NCBI GenBank assembly: GCA_030146605.1
Contig: JASLBO010000212.1
Coordinates: 1-6,186 of the forward strand
Length of the DNA stretch: 6,186 nt
From: Sphingomonas sp.
GTDB taxonomy: Bacteria; Pseudomonadota; Alphaproteobacteria; Sphingomonadales; Sphingomonadaceae
Reading direction: 5' to 3'
Below the pieces are notes generated by a model. It searched no databases. It had not been told where the DNA came from and worked only from the letters and a program-made list of their open reading frames with translations. The translations under genes and the position numbers were made by a program. Positions within the stretch are counted from its first letter, which is position 1. Each line of letters opens with the position of its first letter. Shown here piece by piece: positions 1 to 6,186 of the stretch.

Positions 1-1
1 C

Positions 2-2419
2 GAAGCGGACGCACAGGAGGCCGAGCCGGCGCAAAAGGGCGCAAAGGCTGCCCAGCAGGAGGAAGCCTTCACGACCGGCGTCGCCAAGGGCCGCGACCGG
101 CTCGACAGCGCCACCTCGACCAGCGCCATCAAGGAGCGTGACGTCGTGAAGCTGGCGCCCCGCTCGCTCGCCGATATCCTGCGCACGATTCCCGGCATCC
201 GCGTCGAGGGCTCGAGCGGCGACGGCAACTCGAACTACACCATCCGCGGCCTTCCGCTCGCCTCTGGCGGCTCGAAGTACATGCAGATCGAGGAAGACGG
301 CCTTCCGGTCCTCGAATTCGGCGACTTCTTCGGCGTCGCCTCGGACATCTTCATCCGCGCCGATGCTAACCTCGCCGCAGTCGAGGCAATCCGCGGCGGC
401 TCGGCTTCGACGTTCGCCTCGAATTCGCCCGGCGGCGTGATCAACCTGATCTCGAAGACCGGCGATGTCGAAGGCGGCGCGATCCAGCTCAGCACCGGGC
501 TCAACTATGACGAGCAGCGCCTCGACTTCGATTATGGCGGCAAGCTCTCGGATACGCTGCGCTTCCACGTGGGCGGCTTCTATCGCGCCGGTGAAGGCGT
601 CCGCGATATCGGCTACACCGGTGTCAAGGGCGGACAGATCAAGTTCAATGTCACCAAGACGTTCTCCAACGGCTTCGTCCGCGTCTACGGCAAGTATCTC
701 GACGATCGCTCGCCGCAGTACATGCCGGTGCCGGTGCGCATCACGGGGACGCTCGACAAGCCGGTGCTGGAAAGCTTCCCCGGCTTCAAGATCAACTCGG
801 GAAGCTTCCTGTCGCCCAACGTGAGCAGCGTCATCACGCTCGACGGCAACAACCGGCCGAGCCGGTTCAGCGTCGCAGAAGGCATGCATCCCATCGTGAA
901 GTCGGTCGGACTCGAGGCCCAGTTCGAGCTGGGCGGCTGGACGATCAGCGAGCGCATGCGCTATTCGAGCATCTCCGGCGGCGTCGTTCGCAACCTGATC
1001 AGCACGATCAACACCGTAAGCGGCCTGGCGACCACGCTGGGCGGCGCCGGCGCGACGCTTGGCTATGCGAGCGGCCCGCTGCGCGGCCAGCCGATCACCA
1101 ACGGCTCGACGCTCAACGGCAACGGCCTGCTCGCGCAGATGCTGCTGATCAAGTACAACATCCACTCGCTCGACAATTTCAGCAACGACTTGCGCGGCAG
1201 CCGCGTGTGGAAGGTCGGCGAGGGCGACCTGACCGTGACCGGCGGCATCTACAAGGCGACGCAGGATCTCAACACCGACTGGCTCTACACCAGCACGGTG
1301 CAGGACGTGGTGGACGGCGGCGATTCCGCGCTGGTCAACGTGACCAACGCGGCGGGCGTGGCGCAGACGCAGGACGGCTTCTACGCGTTCAATCTCACCG
1401 GCGGCACGGGCATCTATCGCCGCACGTTCGACATCAACTATGACGTGACCGCGCCTTATGGCTCGATCAACTATCATGCGGGCAAGATCGCGGTCGGCGG
1501 CAGCGTCCGCTACGATATCGGCAAGGTGCGCGGGCAGCTTATCGGATCGGACCTCGGCGGCGGCCGCGTCGGTGTGACGTCGTACGACATCAACGGCGAC
1601 GGCAGGATCTCGGCGGCGGAAACGCGGACCGGCATCCTTCCGCTCGGCAGCCCTGCGCCTGTCGGCTACGACTATCGCTATCTCAGCTACTCGACGGGCA
1701 TCAACTTCCGCATCGCCGAGCAGCTCGCGGCATTCGCCCGCTACAGCCGTGGCGCACGGGCCAATGCCGACAAGATCCTGTTCACCCCCGCGGTGAGCAT
1801 GACCAGCGGCGAACTCATGAATTCGCGCGACGGCTATGACGTGGTCAAGCAGGCCGAGGTCGGCGTGAAGTTCCGGCAGTCGGGACTCAACCTGAACCTC
1901 ACCGCCTTCCTGGCAAAAACCAACGACACCAACCTGCAGAGCGGCGGCACCCTGCTCAAGCGCACCTACCGTGCGTATGGCGCCGAGTTCGAGGGCGGCT
2001 ATCGTCAGGGACCGTTCAGCCTCACGGCGGGAGCCACCTATACCCATGCCGAGATCAACAAGGACGAGCTGAACAGCGCGATCGACGGCATGACCCCGCG
2101 TCACCAGCCCAAGCTGATCTACAACGTCACGCCGCAAGTCGACACGCGCTACTTCAGCCTTGGCGCCAATGTCAGCGGCGTCACCGGGAGCTTTGCGCAG
2201 GACCTGAACCGGCTCAAGATGCCAGGTTACACGCTGGTCGACGCCTTTCTGCAGTTCCGCCCGGCGGACAGGGTGCAGGTGATGCTCAACGCCAACAACC
2301 TGTTCGACAAGACCGCATTCTACGAGCTCTCGCAGAACGCGATACCGGCGAACGGGATCGGCTGGGGCCGCGCCGCCAACGGGCGCACCATATCAACATC
2401 GGTTCGCTTCGACTTCTGA
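2..2419 (+). CDS. TonB-dependent outer-membrane receptor, copy 1 (5' end outside window)
   Basis: TonB-dependent receptor: an outer-membrane beta-barrel that imports a scarce ligand using energy from TonB-ExbB-ExbD. The frame is open from base 2 and gives 805 residues here. Alignment with the next gene shows that only about 20 residues, the signal peptide, are missing. A GTG at 146 lies inside the plug domain and is not the start. In order: an Ala/Glu/Gln/Lys-rich linker; a TonB-box-like segment EAFTTG (about bases 62-79); a plug with TIRGLP, EEDGLPVLEFGD, VEAIRGG and NSPGGVINLISKTG (to about base 470); then the barrel, ending in SVRFDF with the terminal Phe typical of outer-membrane barrels. 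An EF-hand-type loop, DINGDGRISAAE, lies at 1586-1621. There is no visible STN signalling domain. A strong terminator follows 8 bases after the stop. The family assignment is secure; the substrate is unknown. Confidence 0.95.
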   Translation, partial: EADAQEAEPAQKGAKAAQQEEAFTTGVAKGRDRLDSATSTSAIKERDVVKLAPRSLADILRTIPGIRVEGSSGDGNSNYTIRGLPLASGGSKYMQIEEDGLPVLEFGDFFGVASDIFIRADANLAAVEAIRGGSASTFASNSPGGVINLISKTGDVEGGAIQLSTGLNYDEQRLDFDYGGKLSDTLRFHVGGFYRAGEGVRDIGYTGVKGGQIKFNVTKTFSNGFVRVYGKYLDDRSPQYMPVPVRITGTLDKPVLESFPGFKINSGSFLSPNVSSVITLDGNNRPSRFSVAEGMHPIVKSVGLEAQFELGGWTISERMRYSSISGGVVRNLISTINTVSGLATTLGGAGATLGYASGPLRGQPITNGSTLNGNGLLAQMLLIKYNIHSLDNFSNDLRGSRVWKVGEGDLTVTGGIYKATQDLNTDWLYTSTVQDVVDGGDSALVNVTNAAGVAQTQDGFYAFNLTGGTGIYRRTFDINYDVTAPYGSINYHAGKIAVGGSVRYDIGKVRGQLIGSDLGGGRVGVTSYDINGDGRISAAETRTGILPLGSPAPVGYDYRYLSYSTGINFRIAEQLAAFARYSRGARANADKILFTPAVSMTSGELMNSRDGYDVVKQAEVGVKFRQSGLNLNLTAFLAKTNDTNLQSGGTLLKRTYRAYGAEFEGGYRQGPFSLTAGATYTHAEINKDELNSAIDGMTPRHQPKLIYNVTPQVDTRYFSLGANVSGVTGSFAQDLNRLKMPGYTLVDAFLQFRPADRVQVMLNANNLFDKTAFYELSQNAIPANGIGWGRAANGRTISTSVRFDF
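1586..1621 (+). other. EF-hand-type Ca2+-binding loop in TBDR 1
   Basis: The twelve codons encode DINGDGRISAAE. This fits the canonical EF-hand loop: Asp/Asn at positions 1, 3 and 5, Gly at 6, Ile at 8, Ser at 9 and Glu at 12. It lies between the strand around GGSVRYDIG and the strand pair around NFRIAEQLAAFARYSRG. The short turn IAEQ is best read as periplasmic, so this loop should be extracellular. Calcium binding is inferred from the motif; the flanking helices of a true EF-hand are not evident. Confidence 0.65.
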
Positions 2420-2427
2420 GGCCGACG

Positions 2428-2461
2428 GGGCCCGGCGAGCGATGCGCCGGGCCCGCTTTTT
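2428..2461 (+). terminator. Rho-independent terminator after TBDR 1
   Basis: A perfect 10-bp GC stem (GGGCCCGGCG at 2428-2437, CGCCGGGCCC at 2445-2454) encloses a 7-base loop and is followed by GC and five T residues (2457-2461). It starts 8 bases after the TGA of the first receptor gene and should end its transcript, separating it from the next copy. Confidence 0.9.
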
Positions 2462-2516
2462 GCAGCATTATCAACCGTTACCGCGGGCCCCCGTCTAGAA
2501 TGGAGAGTACGCTTAA

Positions 2517-2523
2517 GAAGAGG
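2517..2523 (+). promoter_or_regulatory. Possible ribosome binding site of TBDR 2
   Basis: The purine-rich GAAGAGG ends 14 bases before the ATG at 2538, a rather long spacing. The start is supported mainly by the signal peptide that follows it directly and by an in-frame TAA at 2514-2516, which excludes any longer upstream start. Confidence 0.4.
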
Positions 2524-2537
2524 CTCCAGTTCACGTT

Positions 2538-5006
2538 ATGAAGAAGTTTTTGCTGTTGACCGCAGCGCCGTTCGCACTGCTTTCCCCGGCGCTGGCCAAC
2601 GACGTGCCTGCCGCGCCCGCACAGGAGGCAGAGGCGCCCGCAAAGAAGGGCACCGAGGAAGTATTCTCGACCGGTGTCGCCAAGGGGCGCGACCGGCTCG
2701 ACAGCGCGACTTCGACCAGCGCGCTGCGCGCCAGCGAGATCGACAAGCTCGGCGCGCGCTCGATCGCCGAGATCCTGCGCGACATTCCGGGCATCCGCGC
2801 CGAAGCCGCAAGCGGCGAAGGCAATGGCAACATCACCATCCGCGGCCTGCCGATCGCCTCGACCGGCGCCAAGTTCCTGCAGCTGCAGGAAGACGGCCTG
2901 CCGGTTCTCGAATTCGGCGACATCAGCCTGACGGGCGCCGACTCCTTCCTGCGCGCCGACCTCAACCTCGCCGCAGTCGAAGCGATCCGCGGCGGTTCGG
3001 CCTCGACCTTCGCTTCCAACTCGCCCGGCGGCATCGTCAACTTCATCTCGAAGACCGGCGACGTCGAAGGCGGTTCGGTCCAGCTTTCCACCGGCCTCGA
3101 CTATGACATGCGCCGCGTCGACTTCGACTATGGCGCGAAGATCAGCGACACGCTGCGCTTCCATGTCGGCGGCTTCTGGCGCGACGGCGAGGGACCGCGC
3201 GCAACCGGCTTCACCACGGCGAAGGGTGGCCAGATCAAGCTCAACGTCACCAAGGAATTCGACGGGGGCTATGTCCGCTTCTACGGCAAGTATCTCGACG
3301 ACCGCTCGCCGATGTACGACATCACGCCACTTTCGGTGACCGGCACCAATTCAGATCCTGAATATGGCGCGCTGCCCGGTTATGACGCGCGGCACGATTC
3401 GCTGTTCAACCGCAATTTCCAGCGGGTAACCGCCCTCGACGGCAACAACAACGTCGCGAACTACCAAAACGGCAATCGCGCCGTGGTCAAGTCTTTCGGC
3501 ATCGAGAGCAAGATCGAAGTCGCGGGCTGGGACGTCACGGAGAAGTTCCGCTATGCGGACATGTCGGGTCACGCCCTGAGCGTAATCTCCGCCACGTTCC
3601 TTCCGGCCGCGGCACTTGCGCCGGCGTTCGGTGCACCGGGCGGCACGATCCGCTTCGCGACCGGCCCCAATGCCGGTCAGACGATCGCCAACCCCACCAC
3701 GCTCAATGGCAACGGTCTCGCCGCATTGTTGCTGGTCGGCGACGTCACCTTCAACAGCCTCGACAACGTCACCAACGACATCCGCGCGAGCAGGGTGTGG
3801 AACGTCGCCGGCGGCGAGTTCACCACCACGGTCGGGCTGTATAGCTCGCATCAGACGATCGACACCAACTGGGCCTGGAGCTCGGTCTTCGGCGACATCC
3901 GGGGTGGCGGCGACGGTAATCTGCTCGACGTCGTGACGCCCAGCGGGACCAAGCTGACCCAGGACGGTGTGTTCGCTTACGGCCTTCCCGGCGCAAGCAC
4001 GCTGCGTCGCCGCTACGACGTCGGCTACACCACGAACGCGCCGTTCGGCTCGGTCAATTTCCGCATCGGCAAGCTCGCGATCGGCGGCAGCGCGCGGTAT
4101 GACTTCGGCAGCGCCAAGGGTTCGCTGATCGGTGCCGATCTCGGCGATGGCCGTATCGGTCTTGCCCCCAAGGACATGAATGGCGACGGCGTGATCTCGG
4201 TCCCCGAGCGGAACGTCGCAGTGTTGCCGCTGAGCCGTCCGGGCCTCGTCGACTATAACTATAAGTATGCAAGCTATTCGGTCGGCCTGAACTACCGCAT
4301 CGCCGAGCCGCTCGCGGCGTTCGCACGTTATAGCCGCGGCGGCCGCGCCAATGCGGATCGCCTGCTGTTCAGCCCCATCGTCAATACCGACGGCGGTCTG
4401 CTCTTCCCCGAGGCAGCGGTCGACACGGTCAAGCAGGCCGAAGCGGGGGTGAAGTACCGCAATGGCGGGCTGACGCTGAACGTCACCGGTTTCTGGGCCA
4501 AGGCCGAGGACACCAATATCGACTCGACCAACGGCGACATCATCGCCCGCGAATACAAGGCGATGGGTGCCGAGTTCGAAGGCGGCTACCGCGCGGGTAT
4601 CTTCAGCCTGACCGCGGGTGCGACCTATACCGATGCGGAGATCGTCTCGGACTTCCTCAATCCGGCGATCGTCGGCAACACGCCGCACCACCAGGCGAAG
4701 TTCATCTTCCAGGCGACGCCGCAGATCATGACCGACAGCTTCAATGTCGGCGCGACCTTCATCGGCACGACGGGCAGCTACGCCACCGACAACAACGAGC
4801 TGAAGATGCCGGGCTTCATGACGACCAACGCGTTCGTGCAGTTCCGCCCGGTCGACCGGGTGACGCTGGCGGTCAATGCCAGCAACCTGTTCGACGTGCT
4901 GGCGATCACCGGGATCGACGACCCGACCTTGCCCGCTACCGGCGTGGCCAAGGGCCATGTGCTGACCGGCCGCACGATCTCGGCATCGGTCCGCTTCGAC
5001 TTCTGA
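2538..5006 (+). CDS. TonB-dependent outer-membrane receptor, copy 2 (complete, 822 aa)
   Basis: Complete TonB-dependent receptor of a length usual for the family. Residues 1-20 are a clear Sec signal peptide (KK, hydrophobic core, cleavage after SPALA). Residues 21-40 are an Ala/Pro/Glu/Lys-rich linker. EVFSTG at 41-46 is the TonB-box-like segment, resembling the common EIVVTG form. The plug spans about 50-174: ILRDIPGIR, TIRGLP at 100-105, QEDGLPVLEFGD, VEAIRGG at 147-153 and NSPGG at 161-165. The rest is the barrel, ending in SVRFDF. A 12-residue EF-hand-type loop starts at residue 546. There is no STN domain, so sigma-factor signalling of the FecA kind is not expected. The gene is flanked by terminators on both sides and is probably transcribed alone. 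Its plug is the most divergent of the three copies, which suggests a somewhat different ligand. The substrate cannot be deduced. Confidence 0.97.
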   Translation: MKKFLLLTAAPFALLSPALANDVPAAPAQEAEAPAKKGTEEVFSTGVAKGRDRLDSATSTSALRASEIDKLGARSIAEILRDIPGIRAEAASGEGNGNITIRGLPIASTGAKFLQLQEDGLPVLEFGDISLTGADSFLRADLNLAAVEAIRGGSASTFASNSPGGIVNFISKTGDVEGGSVQLSTGLDYDMRRVDFDYGAKISDTLRFHVGGFWRDGEGPRATGFTTAKGGQIKLNVTKEFDGGYVRFYGKYLDDRSPMYDITPLSVTGTNSDPEYGALPGYDARHDSLFNRNFQRVTALDGNNNVANYQNGNRAVVKSFGIESKIEVAGWDVTEKFRYADMSGHALSVISATFLPAAALAPAFGAPGGTIRFATGPNAGQTIANPTTLNGNGLAALLLVGDVTFNSLDNVTNDIRASRVWNVAGGEFTTTVGLYSSHQTIDTNWAWSSVFGDIRGGGDGNLLDVVTPSGTKLTQDGVFAYGLPGASTLRRRYDVGYTTNAPFGSVNFRIGKLAIGGSARYDFGSAKGSLIGADLGDGRIGLAPKDMNGDGVISVPERNVAVLPLSRPGLVDYNYKYASYSVGLNYRIAEPLAAFARYSRGGRANADRLLFSPIVNTDGGLLFPEAAVDTVKQAEAGVKYRNGGLTLNVTGFWAKAEDTNIDSTNGDIIAREYKAMGAEFEGGYRAGIFSLTAGATYTDAEIVSDFLNPAIVGNTPHHQAKFIFQATPQIMTDSFNVGATFIGTTGSYATDNNELKMPGFMTTNAFVQFRPVDRVTLAVNASNLFDVLAITGIDDPTLPATGVAKGHVLTGRTISASVRFDF
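4173..4208 (+). other. EF-hand-type Ca2+-binding loop in TBDR 2
   Basis: The codons encode DMNGDGVISVPE at residues 546-557. Asp1, Asn3, Asp5, Gly6, Ile8, Ser9 and Glu12 match the EF-hand loop consensus. It occupies the same place as the loop in copy 1: after the strand ARYDFG and before YASYSVGLNYRIAEPLAAFARYSRG, so it is predicted to be extracellular. The non-ligand positions have changed between the copies while every ligand position is kept, which favours real metal binding over chance. Confidence 0.65.
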
Positions 5007-5017
5007 TCAGCAAACAA

Positions 5018-5050
5018 CCCGGGTCGCCGCGTGCGGCCCGGGCCTTCTTT
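5018..5050 (+). terminator. Rho-independent terminator after TBDR 2
   Basis: A 10-bp stem with one G-U pair (CCCGGGTCGC at 5018-5027, GCGGCCCGGG at 5033-5042) closes a 5-base loop. It is followed by a T-rich stretch interrupted by C (CCTTCTTTTCC, 5043-5053). It begins 11 bases after the stop codon of the second receptor gene, the same arrangement as after copy 1, but the sequence differs. Confidence 0.8.
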
Positions 5051-5109
5051 TCCACACGCCCCTGGGGGGGCTGTTTCAACGTGGGCGACGCAATGCGCGC
5101 CCGATCAAC

Positions 5110-5115
5110 AAGGGG
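5110..5115 (+). promoter_or_regulatory. Ribosome binding site supporting the GTG start of TBDR 3
   Basis: AAGGGG ends 10 bases before the GTG at 5126. It favours this GTG over an in-frame ATG at 5093, which would overlap the site and add 11 residues ahead of the signal peptide. Alignment with copy 2 (MKKFLLL against GTG-encoded MKKHLLL) points the same way. Confidence 0.6.
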
Positions 5116-5125
5116 TTTGGTTACC

Positions 5126-6186
5126 GTGAAAAAGCATCTGTTGTTGTCCGTTGCGCCGCTCGCGCTCGCCACGCCGGCATTCGCCGAGGACAAGCCTGCC
5201 GCGCCTGCGCCGCAGACCGAAGCCAAGGCTCCCGAGAAGGAAGTCTTCTCGACCGGCGTCGCCAAGGGCCGCGACATCCTCGACAGTGCGATTTCGACCA
5301 GCTCGCTGAAGGAAGCCGAAGTCCGGAAGCTCGGCGCGCGCTCGCTTGCGGAGATCCTGCGGACGCTGCCGGGCATCCGCGTCGAAGCGGCATCGGGCGA
5401 GGGCAATTCGAACTACACGATCCGCGGTCTCCCGCTCGCCTCGGGCGGCTCGAAGTACATGCAGATCGAGGAAGACGGCTTGCCCGTGCTCGAGTTCGGC
5501 GACATCTTCAACGCGGGTACGGACGTGTTCCTGCGCGCCGACCTCAACCTCGCCGCGATCGAGGCGATCCGCGGCGGCTCGGCCTCGACGTTCGCGTCGA
5601 ACTCGCCGGGCGGCGTGATCAACCTGATCTCCAAGACGGGCGACACAGAAGGCGGCACGATCGAAGCGACCACCGGCCTGAATTATGGCGAGAAGCGCGT
5701 CGATTTCGAATATGGCACCAAGCTCAGCGACAATCTGCGCTTCCATGTCGGCGGCTTCTTCCGCAGCGGCGAAGGCCCGCGCGACATCGGCTATACCGGC
5801 TATCGCGGCGGCCAGTTCAAGTTCAACGTCACCCGCTCGTTCAACAACGGCTTCGTCCGCCTCTACGGCAAGCTGCTCGACGACCGCTCGCCGCAATATG
5901 TTCCGGCGCCGGTGCTGATCAGCGGCACCAACGACAAGCCCGAATTCACGCAGGTCGCCAATTTCGACCCGCGCAAGGACGCGTTGAATTCGAGCTACAT
6001 CGGCACCTTCCTCACGCTCGACCGCGACAACCAGCCGGTTGCCGAGGATTTTCACCAGGGGATGCACGCCGTCTCCAGGTCGCTCGGCTTCGAGGCGCAG
6101 TTCGAAGTCGCCGGCTGGAGCATCACCGAGCGCGCGCGTTACTCGGCCAATTCGGGTGATCTCTACCGCATCGTTCCGGGCGCGAT
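5126..6186 (+). CDS. TonB-dependent outer-membrane receptor, copy 3 (3' end outside window)
   Basis: Third paralogous TonB-dependent receptor. The frame is open from the GTG to the window edge, giving 353 complete codons. Residues 1-20 form a signal peptide (MKKHLLL, hydrophobic core, cleavage after TPAFA). An Ala/Pro/Glu/Lys linker follows, then EVFSTG at about 39-44. The plug carries ILRTLPGIR, TIRGLP, EEDGLPVLEFGD, IEAIRGG and NSPGGVINLISKTG. The visible barrel part contains FHVGGFFRSGEGPRDIGYTG, LYGKLLDDRSPQY and the strand AGWSITERARYS, and ends in RIVPGA at the edge. By comparison with copy 2, more than half the protein lies outside, including the position where an EF-hand loop would be expected. 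The plug is closer to copy 1 than to copy 2. An in-frame ATG at 5093 is a possible but less likely start. The substrate is unknown. Confidence 0.93.
   Translation, partial: MKKHLLLSVAPLALATPAFAEDKPAAPAPQTEAKAPEKEVFSTGVAKGRDILDSAISTSSLKEAEVRKLGARSLAEILRTLPGIRVEAASGEGNSNYTIRGLPLASGGSKYMQIEEDGLPVLEFGDIFNAGTDVFLRADLNLAAIEAIRGGSASTFASNSPGGVINLISKTGDTEGGTIEATTGLNYGEKRVDFEYGTKLSDNLRFHVGGFFRSGEGPRDIGYTGYRGGQFKFNVTRSFNNGFVRLYGKLLDDRSPQYVPAPVLISGTNDKPEFTQVANFDPRKDALNSSYIGTFLTLDRDNQPVAEDFHQGMHAVSRSLGFEAQFEVAGWSITERARYSANSGDLYRIVPGA

Larger units (their letters stand above)
2..6186 (+). repeat. Tandem array of three paralogous receptor units, period about 2.59 kb
   Basis: Stops at 2419 and 5006 are 2587 bases apart, and starts at 2538 and 5126 are 2588 apart. 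The gaps are 118 and 119 bp with the same order of terminator, leader and start. Blocks of near-identical DNA recur at this period, the clearest being 36 identical bases at 266-301 and 5444-5479, between copies 1 and 3. No insertion sequence or direct-repeat border is visible, so the array looks like old tandem duplication followed by divergence. More copies may lie outside the window. Confidence 0.85.

Noticed and set aside
146..148. GTG as the start of TBDR 1
   Set aside because: The frame is open upstream to the window edge and encodes the conserved linker, TonB-box segment and first plug residues; starting here would cut into the plug.
2496..2501. TAGAAT as a -10 promoter element for TBDR 2
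   Set aside because: No acceptable -35 hexamer lies at a 16-18 base spacing and no counterpart exists before TBDR 3, so it is indistinguishable from chance.
3351..4958. Long open frame on the minus strand (535 codons) opposite the barrel of TBDR 2
   Set aside because: It lies wholly antisense to a secure receptor gene. Its product has no recognisable domain and a composition rich in Arg, Asp, Ala and Val, as expected from the complement of GC-rich codons.
5064..5070. Run of seven G as a possible phase-variation tract upstream of TBDR 3
   Set aside because: It is short, lies outside the coding frame and between the terminator and the ribosome binding site, and the gap before copy 2 has no equivalent run. 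Nothing supports regulated slippage.
5105..6067. Minus-strand open frame of 320 codons opposite TBDR 3
   Set aside because: It is a shadow of the third receptor. A similar minus-strand frame opposite the start of TBDR 2 (2478-3164) gives related peptides only because the sense genes are paralogs.

Overview
The window is GC-rich, fully coding-dense bacterial DNA. It most resembles an alphaproteobacterium of the Sphingomonadales (Sphingomonas/Novosphingobium type). This is inferred from the style of the receptors and the known expansion of TonB-dependent receptors (TBDRs) in that order; there is no marker gene to prove it.

Layout: three large paralogous genes lie head to tail on the + strand and nothing else is present. 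TBDR 1 (2-2419) lacks its signal peptide because the window starts inside the gene. TBDR 2 (2538-5006) is complete at 822 residues. TBDR 3 (from a GTG at 5126) runs off the right edge after its plug domain and first barrel strands. The two gaps are 118 and 119 bp. Each holds an intrinsic terminator directly after the stop codon and a short leader with a ribosome binding site, so each gene looks like its own transcription unit. Starts and stops repeat with a period of about 2.59 kb, as expected from tandem duplication.

Function: all three encode outer-membrane, TonB-gated active importers: signal peptide, Ala/Pro/Glu/Lys-rich periplasmic linker, TonB-box-like segment, plug, then a beta-barrel ending in Phe. 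None has an N-terminal signalling (STN) domain in the visible sequence, so they look like plain transporters. The substrate cannot be read from the sequence, and no substrate-processing, inner-membrane transport or regulatory gene is in view.

Most notable points: (i) a perfect 12-residue EF-hand-type calcium-binding loop sits in the same predicted extracellular loop of receptors 1 and 2; (ii) the plugs of receptors 1 and 3 are closer to each other than either is to the middle copy; (iii) the plugs are strongly conserved while parts of the surface loops have diverged, which suggests a family of related importers diversifying in substrate. I do not see a clearly new type of system; the EF-hand-bearing receptor array is the best candidate for follow-up.
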